A DNA stretch of 21,120 bases, taken from positions 1 through 21,120 of the forward strand of contig MHDY01000134.1 of NCBI GenBank assembly GCA_001803705.1, given 5' to 3'. The position numbers and the translations under genes were made by a program. Positions within the stretch are counted from its first letter, which is position 1; every line of letters begins with the position of its first letter. Shown here piece after piece: positions 6,266 to 13,918 of this stretch. The DNA is from Nitrospirae bacterium GWC2_56_14 (GTDB lineage: Bacteria > Nitrospirota > UBA9217). The notes beneath the pieces are model-generated. The model was not told the origin of the DNA, did no database searches, and saw nothing but the letters and a program-made list of their open reading frames with translations.

Positions 6266-7339
6266 ATGCCTATGCAAAAGATCCAGAAGCTTCGCGAAAA
6301 GATCGATGAGATCGACGATAAACTGATCGACCTTCTGAACGAGCGCGCGCAGATCGTCATTGAGGTCGGTAATATCAAAAAGACTGAAAAGCTCGATTTC
6401 CATTCTCCCGGCCGAGAGCGGGAGATCCTCGAACGTCTGGCCAGCCGGAACAAAGGCCCTTTTCCTCAAGATACCCTTCGGGCAGTGTACCGCGAGATCC
6501 TTTCTTCCTCCTTGTCCCTGGAACGTCCCCTGAAGGTCGCCTACCTCGGTCCGCGCGCGACCTTTACGCACATGGCGGGGATGCAGCAGTTCGGACTGGC
6601 CGCCCAGTACGTGTCCGTGGAAAGCATTAAGGATGTATTCACCGAAGTGGAGCGGGGCCGGGCCGACTATGGCGTCGTACCTATAGAAAATACCACCTCC
6701 GGGGCTGTCATCTACAGCCATGACATGTTCATTGATTCAGATCTCAAGATAGCTGCGGAGATCGTACTTGAAGTTTCTCAGCACCTCATGAACAAATCCG
6801 GGAAGCTTGAAGACATAACCAAGATCTATACGATCCCGCCCGCAGCCGCGCAGTGCCGGCAGTGGCTTGAGAAGAACCTTCCCAGCGTGCCTGTGCTGGA
6901 AGCGCCGAGCACTGCCCGGGCCGCGGAAATGGCGGCTGATGACCATACGGTCGCGGCGATCGCCAGCGAAATGGCCGCTGTGCTGTACGGGCTGCAGATC
7001 GCGGGAAAAAAGATCGAGGATAATACCACGAATATCACGCGGTTTCTCGTCATTGCCCCGAAATCGCCGGGCAAGACCGGCCGCGACAAGACGTCGATCA
7101 TGTTCTCTATCAAGGACAAGGTCGGGGCGCTCTATTCCATGCTCGCGCCCTTTGCCGAAGCAGGCATCAATCTGAACCGCCTCGATGCCCGACCTTCGGG
7201 ACGGAGCGCCTGGGATTATGTTTTCTTCGTCGACATGGAAGGCCATATCGAGGACGAGAAGGTCGCGAAGGCGATCGAGCGTTTGCGCCAGGACTGTATG
7301 TTCCTGAAGGTGCTGGGATCCTATCCGAAAAGCGGATAA
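6266..7339 (+). CDS. pheA: Bifunctional chorismate mutase / prephenate dehydratase (P-protein)
   Basis: This enzyme rearranges chorismate to prephenate and then decarboxylates and dehydrates it to phenylpyruvate, the precursor of phenylalanine. Residues 1-85 are an AroQ chorismate mutase helix bundle (LREKIDEIDDKLIDLLNERA). Residues 89-263 are prephenate dehydratase, starting VAYLGPRATFTHMAG and ending with NTTNITRFLVI, which contains the catalytic TRF motif (258-260). Residues 275-357 are an ACT domain that normally senses phenylalanine. The GAL element is kept (GALYSML), but the usual ESRP motif reads DARP at 307-310. The length of 357 residues is typical. AAAGGTGGG lies ahead of the start. 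ATG 6266 and ATG 6272 are both possible. A strong promoter lies at 6206-6234. The gene leads the aromatic amino acid cluster. Confidence 0.96.
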   Translation: MPMQKIQKLREKIDEIDDKLIDLLNERAQIVIEVGNIKKTEKLDFHSPGREREILERLASRNKGPFPQDTLRAVYREILSSSLSLERPLKVAYLGPRATFTHMAGMQQFGLAAQYVSVESIKDVFTEVERGRADYGVVPIENTTSGAVIYSHDMFIDSDLKIAAEIVLEVSQHLMNKSGKLEDITKIYTIPPAAAQCRQWLEKNLPSVPVLEAPSTARAAEMAADDHTVAAIASEMAAVLYGLQIAGKKIEDNTTNITRFLVIAPKSPGKTGRDKTSIMFSIKDKVGALYSMLAPFAEAGINLNRLDARPSGRSAWDYVFFVDMEGHIEDEKVAKAIERLRQDCMFLKVLGSYPKSG

Positions 7340-7352
7340 TTACTATTTCGGA

Positions 7353-7417
7353 TTGCGGATTTCGGATTGCGGATTTTTCGGGTCAAAAGATTTTAATCCG
7401 AAATCCGAAATCCGCAA
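7353..7417. repeat. Long imperfect hairpin of GGATT/AATCC repeats between pheA and hisC
   Basis: The left arm 7353-7375 and right arm 7395-7417 are each 23 bases and pair with only two mismatches across a 19-base loop. The arms are built from the words TTGCGGATT and TTTCGGATT. An extra half copy precedes the left arm (7347-7352). In RNA this would form a strong stem between pheA and hisC. No T-run follows, so it is not a classic terminator. Confidence 0.85.
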
Positions 7418-7437
7418 TGGAAGAACGGAGTTCGAAC

Positions 7438-8514
7438 ATGATACCTGTTTCAGACAACATTAAAAGCATCTCACCTTACGTTCCGGGGAAGCCCATCGAG
7501 GAGCTTGAGCGGGAGCTTGGCATCAGCGGGAGCATCAAGCTGGCGTCCAATGAAAACCCGCTCGGACCGTCGCCCAAGGCAATTGCAGCGATCAAGAAGG
7601 CGCTGGAAGGATTGAACCGGTACCCTGACGGCAGCGGATTTTACCTCTCCCAGGCGCTTGCCAAGCACTACGATGTCGATATCGCCCGGATCATCCTGGG
7701 AAACGGTTCGAACGAGCTCATCGAACTGGCGGTCCGCACCTTTATCCAGCCCGGCGATGAAGTGGTCTCGGCAGACCCATCCTTTGTGGTGTACAAGATG
7801 ATCACGCAGGCGGCCGGCGGTACGAACGTGATCGTGCCGTGCAAGGACGGCCGGCATGACCTCGATGCCATGGCGGACCGGATCACGGAAAAGACCAGGA
7901 TCGTGTTCATCGCCAACCCTAACAATCCGACCGGCACGATGAACACCAAGATCGAGATGGACCGGTTCATGACCCGCGTTCCGGACCATGTGCTCGTGGC
8001 CGTGGATGAGGCCTATTTCGAATACGCGACGCACGCCGACTATCCCGATTCCCTTGACTATCTGCATGCGGACAAGAACGTGCTGGCGCTCCGGACCTTT
8101 TCCAAGATCTACGGCCTTGCCGGGCTCCGCATCGGCTACGGCATCACGACCGCAGCGATCGCCGAGCTGATGAACAAGGTGCGTCAGCCCTTTAATACCA
8201 ATTCCCTGGCGCAGATCGGCGCCCTGGCTGCACTGGCGGACCGGAAGCATGTGGAAAAATCCGTGTCAAACAATATTGAAGGAAAAAAGTTCATCTGTCA
8301 ATCCTTCGACCAACTCGGCATAACCTATTACCCCACCGAGACGAACTTCGTCATGTTCGAGACCGGTCGCGACGGCCGGGAACTCTACACCGGTCTTCTC
8401 AAGAAAGGCGTGATCATCAGGCCTATGGGCGGCAACAGGCTCAGGGTCACGATCGGCTTGCCTGAAGAGAATAAACGGTTCATGACCGAACTGGAAACGA
8501 TCGTAAAGGCATAG
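7438..8514 (+). CDS. hisC: Histidinol-phosphate aminotransferase (possibly also aromatic aminotransferase)
   Basis: This is a PLP-dependent class I/II aminotransferase of 358 residues. SNENPLGPSP near residue 34 is the HisC substrate-side signature. ANPNNPTGT carries the conserved PLP-pocket asparagine. TFSKIYGLAGLRIGYG contains the lysine that forms the Schiff base, and RPMGGNRLRVTIG provides the C-terminal arginine for the substrate carboxylate. HisC interconverts imidazole acetol phosphate and histidinol phosphate in histidine synthesis. No other his gene is nearby, and the gene sits between pheA and aroF. This suggests it also transaminates phenylpyruvate and hydroxyphenylpyruvate, as HisC does in Bacillus. 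ATG 7438 is preferred over ATG 7417, because GAACGGAG lies ahead of it, the HisC family usually starts near here, and ATG 7417 begins in the repeat arm. Confidence 0.93.
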   Translation: MIPVSDNIKSISPYVPGKPIEELERELGISGSIKLASNENPLGPSPKAIAAIKKALEGLNRYPDGSGFYLSQALAKHYDVDIARIILGNGSNELIELAVRTFIQPGDEVVSADPSFVVYKMITQAAGGTNVIVPCKDGRHDLDAMADRITEKTRIVFIANPNNPTGTMNTKIEMDRFMTRVPDHVLVAVDEAYFEYATHADYPDSLDYLHADKNVLALRTFSKIYGLAGLRIGYGITTAAIAELMNKVRQPFNTNSLAQIGALAALADRKHVEKSVSNNIEGKKFICQSFDQLGITYYPTETNFVMFETGRDGRELYTGLLKKGVIIRPMGGNRLRVTIGLPEENKRFMTELETIVKA

Positions 8515-8517
8515 AGC

Positions 8518-8546
8518 TTAACCACGGAGGCACTGAGGTACGGAGG
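8518..8546 (+). repeat. Short-word repeat with ACGGAGG and ACTGAGG units after hisC
   Basis: Three bases after the hisC stop, the sequence runs through ACCACGGAGG, CACTGAGG and TACGGAGG, a period of roughly 8-10 bases. It resembles the low-complexity intergenic words elsewhere in this window in style and position at a gene end. The remainder of the 129-base hisC-aroF gap shows no convincing promoter. Confidence 0.6.
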
Positions 8547-8643
8547 AAAGAAGTAATTGTTGTGCCGAGGACCCATGGTTTTTTGATATATTTATCCGTT
8601 TTGAATCCTGAAAGAGACTCTTGTATTCACTGAAAGGGCGACC

Positions 8644-9657
8644 ATGATCATCGTTCTCCGGCCGGATGCCACTGAAGAACAGCAGGACCATATCATTAAA
8701 AAACTCAAGGGCCTAGGCCTCCAAGTCCATATTTCCAAGGGCACGGAGCGGACGATCTTCGGCGCCATCGGCGACGAGGCCATTCTGCAGAGCGTGCCGC
8801 TTGAGGCGATCCCCGGTGTCGAAAAAGTGCTCCCGATCCTGAAGCCCTACAAGCTCGCCAGCAGGGATTTCAGGAAAGAGAACACCGTGATCGACGTGGG
8901 CGGCATGCAGATCGGCGGCAACCGCATCGCGGTCATGGCCGGTCCCTGCGCCATCGAGAACAAAACGCTGCTCGTGGAGATCGCAAAAGAGGTGAAGGCC
9001 GCAGGAGCTAATTTTCTGCGCGGCGGCGCGTTCAAGCCGCGCACCTCTCCCTATGCGTTCCAGGGGCTCGAGGAAGAAGGGCTCAAGTATCTTGCCGAGA
9101 CGCGCGAGCGGGTCGGGCTGCCGGTCGTTACCGAGGTGATGGACCCCCGTGATATCGATATGATCGTAAAATATGCCGACATCATCCAGATCGGCGCCCG
9201 GAACATGCAGAACTTCCGGCTCTTGAAGGACGTGGGGCTCTGCAAGAAGCCGGTGCTGCTGAAACGCGGCATCTCGGCCACGATCAAGGAGTGGCTCATG
9301 TCCGCCGAGTACATCATGTCCGGCGGGAACCACCAGGTGATCCTCTGCGAACGCGGCATCCGAACGTACGAGACGGCAACGCGCAACACCCTCGACCTGT
9401 CGGCCATCCCGGTACTGAAGCAGATGACCCACCTGCCGGTCGTCGTGGACCCGAGCCACGCCGTGGGCAAATGGGACCTCGTGGCGCCCATGGCCAAGGC
9501 CGCGGTCGCGGCCGGAGCGGACGGACTTATCATCGAGGTGCATTCCAATCCCGAAGAGGCGCTCTGCGACGGCGAACAGTCGCTGAAGCCCAAGAGCTTC
9601 AAGCAGCTCATGGATGAACTGAGACCCATTGCCGTCGCTGTCGGTAGAACGATATAA
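8644..9657 (+). CDS. aroF: 3-deoxy-7-phosphoheptulonate (DAHP) synthase, AroF/type I-beta
   Basis: This enzyme condenses phosphoenolpyruvate with erythrose 4-phosphate, the first step of the shikimate pathway. Residues 1-70 form a ferredoxin-like regulatory domain (MIIVLRPDATEEQ), as in the Thermotoga-type enzymes, where it allows feedback control by aromatic amino acids. The TIM barrel follows, with MAGPCAIEN carrying the metal-binding cysteine, FKPRTSPYAFQG, IGARNMQNF and VVDPSHAVGK as conserved active-site blocks. The length of 337 residues fits this class. GAAAGGG lies ahead of ATG 8644. The gene is followed 57 bases later by tyrA, so the product of the committed step and the branch enzymes are made together. 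It may have its own initiation region, because 129 bases separate it from hisC. Confidence 0.96.
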   Translation: MIIVLRPDATEEQQDHIIKKLKGLGLQVHISKGTERTIFGAIGDEAILQSVPLEAIPGVEKVLPILKPYKLASRDFRKENTVIDVGGMQIGGNRIAVMAGPCAIENKTLLVEIAKEVKAAGANFLRGGAFKPRTSPYAFQGLEEEGLKYLAETRERVGLPVVTEVMDPRDIDMIVKYADIIQIGARNMQNFRLLKDVGLCKKPVLLKRGISATIKEWLMSAEYIMSGGNHQVILCERGIRTYETATRNTLDLSAIPVLKQMTHLPVVVDPSHAVGKWDLVAPMAKAAVAAGADGLIIEVHSNPEEALCDGEQSLKPKSFKQLMDELRPIAVAVGRTI

Positions 9658-9714
9658 CCATTGCGGGTACGGGATGAGAATCCGTTCATCAGGCAATGCG
9701 GGTTGAGGTAGAAA

Positions 9715-10578
9715 ATGAAACCGCTCTTCAATAACGTAACGATCATCGGCGTGGGCCTTATCGGCGGATCGCTGGCCAGGGTCATGAAGCTTAAGGGCCT
9801 GGCTGGCAGCATCACCGGCGCGGGCAGGAACAGGAGCACGCTGGAGACGGCGATCAGGATCGGTGTGATCGACCGCATGGGCCAGAGTTCCGCGCATGCC
9901 GCCGAGGACGCCGACCTTGTCGTGCTCGCGTCGCCCGTGGGAACGTTCACGCAGATCGTGCGCGAGATCGGGCCCCATCTCAAGCCCGGTGCGATCCTCA
10001 CCGATGTGGGGAGCGTGAAGGGGAAGCTTATCAAGGACATCGAGGGAAGCATCGCCCCGGGAGTCCATTATGTCCCGGCCCATCCGATCGCCGGCAGGGA
10101 AAAGTCCGGCGTTGCCGAATCGACCGAGACCCTGTTCCAGGGCCGCCGGTGCATCCTCACCCCGACGGCAAGCACCGACAAAAAGGCGCTGGAGGCCGTG
10201 CGCGAACTCTGGGCCGCGGCAGGAGCGGACGTGGTCATCATGGACGCCGACCTGCATGACAAGGTCTTTGCAGCGGTGAGCCATCTGCCCCATGTCGCGG
10301 CCTTCGCCATGATGTGCGCAGTGGAGGAATTAAACACCGGCACCGAGGACTACCTTCAGTTCTCCGGCGCGGGTTTTCGGGATTTCACCCGCATTGCGGC
10401 AAGCTCTCCTGAAATGTGGAAGGACATCTGCCTCATGAATCGCGAACACCTCATCAAGATGATCGACCGGTATATCTTCTCGCTGAACCGGTTCAAGCGC
10501 GAGATCATTGCCGGAGACGAAACTCGCCTGGAAAAGCACCTGCGATCTGCGAGCGATGTGAGAAAGAGGCTGGGCTAG
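9715..10578 (+). CDS. tyrA: Prephenate dehydrogenase (or arogenate dehydrogenase)
   Basis: This enzyme oxidatively decarboxylates prephenate to 4-hydroxyphenylpyruvate, the tyrosine branch. The N-terminus is a Rossmann NAD(P) fold with the glycine-rich loop IIGVGLIGGSLAR. VPAHPIAGREKSGV near residue 120 contains the conserved substrate-side histidine, and ILTPT follows. The C-terminal half is the helical dimerisation domain with HLPHVAAFAM and GAGFRDFTRIAASSPEMW. There is no fused mutase and no ACT domain, so feedback control probably rests with other enzymes of the pathway. The length of 287 residues is that of a stand-alone TyrA. GAGGTAG precedes ATG 9715. Its stop codon shares one base with the aroA start, so the two are translationally coupled. 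Confidence 0.94.
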   Translation: MKPLFNNVTIIGVGLIGGSLARVMKLKGLAGSITGAGRNRSTLETAIRIGVIDRMGQSSAHAAEDADLVVLASPVGTFTQIVREIGPHLKPGAILTDVGSVKGKLIKDIEGSIAPGVHYVPAHPIAGREKSGVAESTETLFQGRRCILTPTASTDKKALEAVRELWAAAGADVVIMDADLHDKVFAAVSHLPHVAAFAMMCAVEELNTGTEDYLQFSGAGFRDFTRIAASSPEMWKDICLMNREHLIKMIDRYIFSLNRFKREIIAGDETRLEKHLRSASDVRKRLG

Positions 10579-11876
10579 TGTCCGATCTAAGAATACAGCC
10601 GTCGCGCGGACTGAAGGGCGAGATCACGCTGCCGGGCGACAAATCCATCTCTCACCGCTCGGTCCTGTTCGCAGCGCTCGCCGACGGCACGACCGAGATC
10701 ACCGGGTTCCTGACCGGTGAGGACACGCAGCATACGGCGCGGGCAGTGCAGATGCTCGGCATCCCTGTCGAGGGGATCGGTTCGAGCCGTCTTGTTGTTC
10801 ACGGCAAAGGCCTGGACGGCCTGTCAGAGCCCACGTGTGTGCTTGACCTCGGCAACTCGGGAACAGGCATGCGCCTTCTCGCCGGCCTGCTTGCGGGCCA
10901 GGATTTTTTTTCGGTGCTGACCGGCGATCAATATCTGACCAAACGCCCCATGGGCAGGATCGTGGAGCCGCTCCGGCGGATGGGGGCCGTGATCGACGGC
11001 CGCTCTGAAGGGAAACTGGCGCCCCTGGCGATCCGGGGAGCGCGCGGGAAGATCAAAGCACTGGATTATGCGAGCCCCGTGGCGAGCGCACAGGTGAAGT
11101 CCGCGATCCTGCTTTGCGGCCTCTATGCGGACGGCGACACCTCCGTGACCGAACCGTCGAAGTCCCGGGACCATACGGAGCGGATGCTCCGGTCCTTCGG
11201 CGTCGACGTGCGGGAAGAGGGGCTCCGGGTCACGCTCCAAGGCAGGCAGCGGCTTACGACAACGGGCATGCTCGACATCCCTGCCGACATCTCGTCTGCG
11301 GCGTTCTTTCTGGTGGCAGCATCGATCGTGCCGGGGTCGGACCTTGTTGTGCGGAATGTGGGTGTGAACGTAACGCGCACGGGCATCATTGATATCCTGC
11401 TGGCCATGGGCGCCGACCTGACCATGGAAAACGGTCGAGAGCAGGCCGGTGAGCCGGTGGCGGATATTCGTGTTCGCTACCGGCAGCTGAAGGCCGTCGA
11501 GATCTCAGGCGATCTGGTGCCCCGGGCCATCGATGAGATCCCGGTCCTGGCCGTGGCTGCGTCTTATGCTGTTGGTACGACGATCATACGGGACGCAGCC
11601 GAGCTCAGGGTAAAAGAATCCGATCGGATCGCGACCATGGCCTTGGAATTGAGAAAGCTCGGCGCAGCGATCGCCGAACGTCCCGACGGGATGGAGATCA
11701 GGGGCGGCGGTGCTCTGGCCGGGGCGCTCTGTGAAAGTCACGGCGACCACCGGGTCGCCATGTCCCTTGCAGTGGCCGGACTGGCGGCACGCGGCGAGAC
11801 CACGGTGCGGGACACCACATGGATCGAAACGTCGTTCCCCGGGTTCGGTCAGTTGCTGCTGCGCACGGCATATTGA
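10578..11876 (+). CDS. aroA: 3-phosphoshikimate 1-carboxyvinyltransferase (EPSP synthase)
   Basis: EPSP synthase transfers the enolpyruvyl group of PEP to shikimate 3-phosphate. This copy has 432 residues. Conserved blocks are LPGDKSISHRSVLF (about 17-30), LGNSGTGMRLLAG (the PEP-side loop with its glycine intact), SAQVKSAILL, EPSKSRDHTERM, RVKESDRIA and SHGDHRVAMS near the C-terminus. The start is GTG 10578, overlapping the TAG of tyrA by one base. AAGAGG sits about ten bases ahead, and the protein then begins SDLRIQPSRGLKG as expected. An in-frame extension further upstream runs through tyrA and is not used. The gene is followed after 19 bases by a HEAT-repeat gene with its own AAGGAGG. Confidence 0.95.
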   Translation: MSDLRIQPSRGLKGEITLPGDKSISHRSVLFAALADGTTEITGFLTGEDTQHTARAVQMLGIPVEGIGSSRLVVHGKGLDGLSEPTCVLDLGNSGTGMRLLAGLLAGQDFFSVLTGDQYLTKRPMGRIVEPLRRMGAVIDGRSEGKLAPLAIRGARGKIKALDYASPVASAQVKSAILLCGLYADGDTSVTEPSKSRDHTERMLRSFGVDVREEGLRVTLQGRQRLTTTGMLDIPADISSAAFFLVAASIVPGSDLVVRNVGVNVTRTGIIDILLAMGADLTMENGREQAGEPVADIRVRYRQLKAVEISGDLVPRAIDEIPVLAVAASYAVGTTIIRDAAELRVKESDRIATMALELRKLGAAIAERPDGMEIRGGGALAGALCESHGDHRVAMSLAVAGLAARGETTVRDTTWIETSFPGFGQLLLRTAY

Positions 11877-11895
11877 AGCAGTAAGGAGGCGGAAA

Positions 11896-13173
11896 ATGGC
11901 AAGAATACAATCGGTGGCGTTCGTACTCGTAATGACCTTGTTCTGTTCACTGGCCGCGATTGCTGCAGAGAAGGACCTTTTCGGCCCGGAGTCCTTTGCT
12001 GTCAAGGAGCGATACGGCAAGGATAATAAATATACCCGGACCTTTCAGGCATCAGAAGACCTGTATCTCATCAAGGTCCAGAATGGTGAGCCGGCTACCG
12101 GACGGATCGATGCGCTCGAGTTTACGGTGAATGGCGAAAAGATCCTCCGGGAGGACAAGTATGGATTCGGCTTTATCGCCTGCTTTGTGAAGCTTAAAAA
12201 GGAAAATACCTTCGAGGTCAATGTGAAAGATGACAAACCGTCCGGGTTCAAGAGGCCGCCGCTTCCCCCCCGGGCGGCAACGATCACGGTCATGCCGGCG
12301 CAGGCCAGGATCGGCACGGGCGCCATGGGATTGATGCTCTGGGACCAGCTGAAGATCATGACCAATGCCGTACAAAAGATCAAGACCCCGGGTGGGGGGG
12401 CGCTGGCATTTGCTGCTGTAAATTTGCAGAACGACCTTTTGGTGCGGACCGAAGCCATGAGAAAGCTTTCTGACCTGAAGGACCCCAGCGCCCTTGACTT
12501 TTACCGGTTCGTGTACATTAACTACCAGGATAATCCTGCTGTGTGCGGCGAAGCAGCTCTTGCCATCGGTGTTCTGCAGGATGTCAGTTTTATTCCCACG
12601 CTCATGCGCGGCGTGCTTGATCCGGAAGAGAAGATCAGGGTCCCTTCAGCGCGTGCCTTGTCCTTCTATCAGGAAGCGGATACTGCAAAACCGCTTTCTG
12701 ATGCACTGACCAAACTCGATGCGATACGGGTGGCCGCGGTGGTACGCACCATTGCCGCAGCCGACTGGAAGCCGGTCAGTACCCTGCTCAACCTTGCCCA
12801 GGCTACGGATGTGAATGTTATGAATATGGCGGTTGAGCTCCTGGGAACCACCCGTGATCCGCGGGCCGTGGACCAGCTGCTGAAATTTCTTGAAGTCCCG
12901 GGCAAGCGGGATGTGCGGACCATCATTCTGGCACTGGGAGAGTCACGAGACACCAGGGCGATGGAGCCGCTGCTCGTGATCGCCAACGACGCTGTCAGGC
13001 GGAAGGGACTGGAAGGGGCGTTAGGGACAGCCTTTGCCAGTCTTGGCGATAAGCGCGGCGCCGCTCCTATCGCCGAGATGTTGAAAACACCCCTGACGCG
13101 AAGTGAATTTGACCGTCTGGTCGCGGCCAGCAAAACACTGAGCGACCAGGGTGCCGCCGCTGCTAAACCGTAA
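11896..13173 (+). CDS. Exported HEAT-repeat protein of unknown role
   Basis: AAGGAGGCGG precedes ATG 11896. The first 24 residues are a typical Sec signal peptide ending AAIAA before EKDLF, so the 425-residue protein should be exported to the periplasm. Residues 35-135 look beta-rich: a TRTFQA start, then LIKVQNGEPATGRIDALEFTVNGE, then a Pro-rich linker (KRPPLPP). From about residue 165 to the end there are helical HEAT-like (PBS-lyase type) repeats with recurring DPRAVDQLLKFL, DTRAMEPLLVIA and DKRGAAPIAEML units. HEAT repeats bind proteins, and there is no catalytic motif. It lies between aroA and cmk, where these housekeeping genes are more usually adjacent, so it appears to be an insertion in the operon. 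Its job cannot be inferred from its neighbours. Confidence 0.82.
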   Translation: MARIQSVAFVLVMTLFCSLAAIAAEKDLFGPESFAVKERYGKDNKYTRTFQASEDLYLIKVQNGEPATGRIDALEFTVNGEKILREDKYGFGFIACFVKLKKENTFEVNVKDDKPSGFKRPPLPPRAATITVMPAQARIGTGAMGLMLWDQLKIMTNAVQKIKTPGGGALAFAAVNLQNDLLVRTEAMRKLSDLKDPSALDFYRFVYINYQDNPAVCGEAALAIGVLQDVSFIPTLMRGVLDPEEKIRVPSARALSFYQEADTAKPLSDALTKLDAIRVAAVVRTIAAADWKPVSTLLNLAQATDVNVMNMAVELLGTTRDPRAVDQLLKFLEVPGKRDVRTIILALGESRDTRAMEPLLVIANDAVRRKGLEGALGTAFASLGDKRGAAPIAEMLKTPLTRSEFDRLVAASKTLSDQGAAAAKP

Positions 13174-13229
13174 GGACAGGGAGTGACCGCGGCAGCCGGC
13201 GCAACCGGCATGCTGCAGGCACGAATAAT

Positions 13230-13916
13230 ATGCAAGGACAGAAAAAAGGCTTGGTCATAGCGATCGACGGTCCGTCGGGAGCAGGAAAAAGCACCGTCGC
13301 GCGGCTCCTGGCGCACCGACTGGGCTACACCTATATAGACACCGGCGCCATGTACCGCGCCATCGGCTGGAAGGCGAAGCAGGACGGGATCGATCCTGCT
13401 GATGAGCTGGGACTGGCCAGTCTGTGCGACCGCACGGTGGTCACGATCAAGGTTGATCATGACGACCCCCGCATCGTTGTCGACGCCGTCGATGTGACGG
13501 GTGAGATCCGCACCCCGGAAATGGGGATGATGGCTTCTGCGGTATCAAAGTCCCCTGCCGTCCGGGCGCGGCTGCTGGGGCTGCAACGGGAGCTTGGCAG
13601 TCACGGCGGGGTCGTGATGGACGGCCGGGACATCGGCACGGTCGTTTTCCCGAAGGCTGACCTGAAATTCTTTTTGGATGCCCGCCCCGAAGAACGGGGA
13701 CAGCGGCGTTACCGGGAACTGAGGCAAAAAGGCCTGGATGTGGACCTTGACCGGATCACCCGCGAGATCCGGGAGCGGGACCGTCAGGACAGCGGGCGCG
13801 AGCTCGCACCGCTTAAGGCCGCTGCAGATGCTCACGTGATCGATTCAAGCACCATGAGCATTGATGAGGTGCTGGCCGTTATGATGGAATCGGCCAGGAT
13901 GAAGGATGTGAGCTGA
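13230..13916 (+). CDS. cmk: Cytidylate kinase
   Basis: Cmk phosphorylates CMP and dCMP with ATP in pyrimidine nucleotide recycling. This copy has 228 residues. The P-loop is IDGPSGAGKST near residue 13, followed by YTYIDTGAMYRAIGW. MDGRDIGTVVFP near residue 131 is the conserved CMP-binding block. RERDRQDSGRELAPLK at about 180-195 is the LID/arginine block. The ribosome binding site before ATG 13230 is weak (CAGGCACG), and 56 bases separate it from the HEAT gene. ispH begins two bases after its stop codon, so the two are certainly co-transcribed. The cmk-ispH-rpsA order is a well known arrangement in several Gram-negative lineages. Confidence 0.96.
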   Translation: MQGQKKGLVIAIDGPSGAGKSTVARLLAHRLGYTYIDTGAMYRAIGWKAKQDGIDPADELGLASLCDRTVVTIKVDHDDPRIVVDAVDVTGEIRTPEMGMMASAVSKSPAVRARLLGLQRELGSHGGVVMDGRDIGTVVFPKADLKFFLDARPEERGQRRYRELRQKGLDVDLDRITREIRERDRQDSGRELAPLKAAADAHVIDSSTMSIDEVLAVMMESARMKDVS

Positions 13917-13918
13917 GC

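Noticed and set aside
6259..6309. A 16-residue frame at the start of pheA that might be an attenuation leader peptide
   Set aside because: It contains no phenylalanine codons and overlaps pheA, with no alternative hairpins or T-run in the short leader.
9658..9714. Possible member of the GATTGCGGATT repeat family between aroF and tyrA
   Set aside because: Only a vague likeness (TTGCGGGTACGGG and AATGCGGGTTG) without clear reiteration or matching arms.
8713..10293. A 526-codon frame on the minus strand opposite aroF and tyrA
   Set aside because: Both plus-strand genes have all family motifs. The antisense frame is an effect of high GC codon use and shows no recognisable domain.
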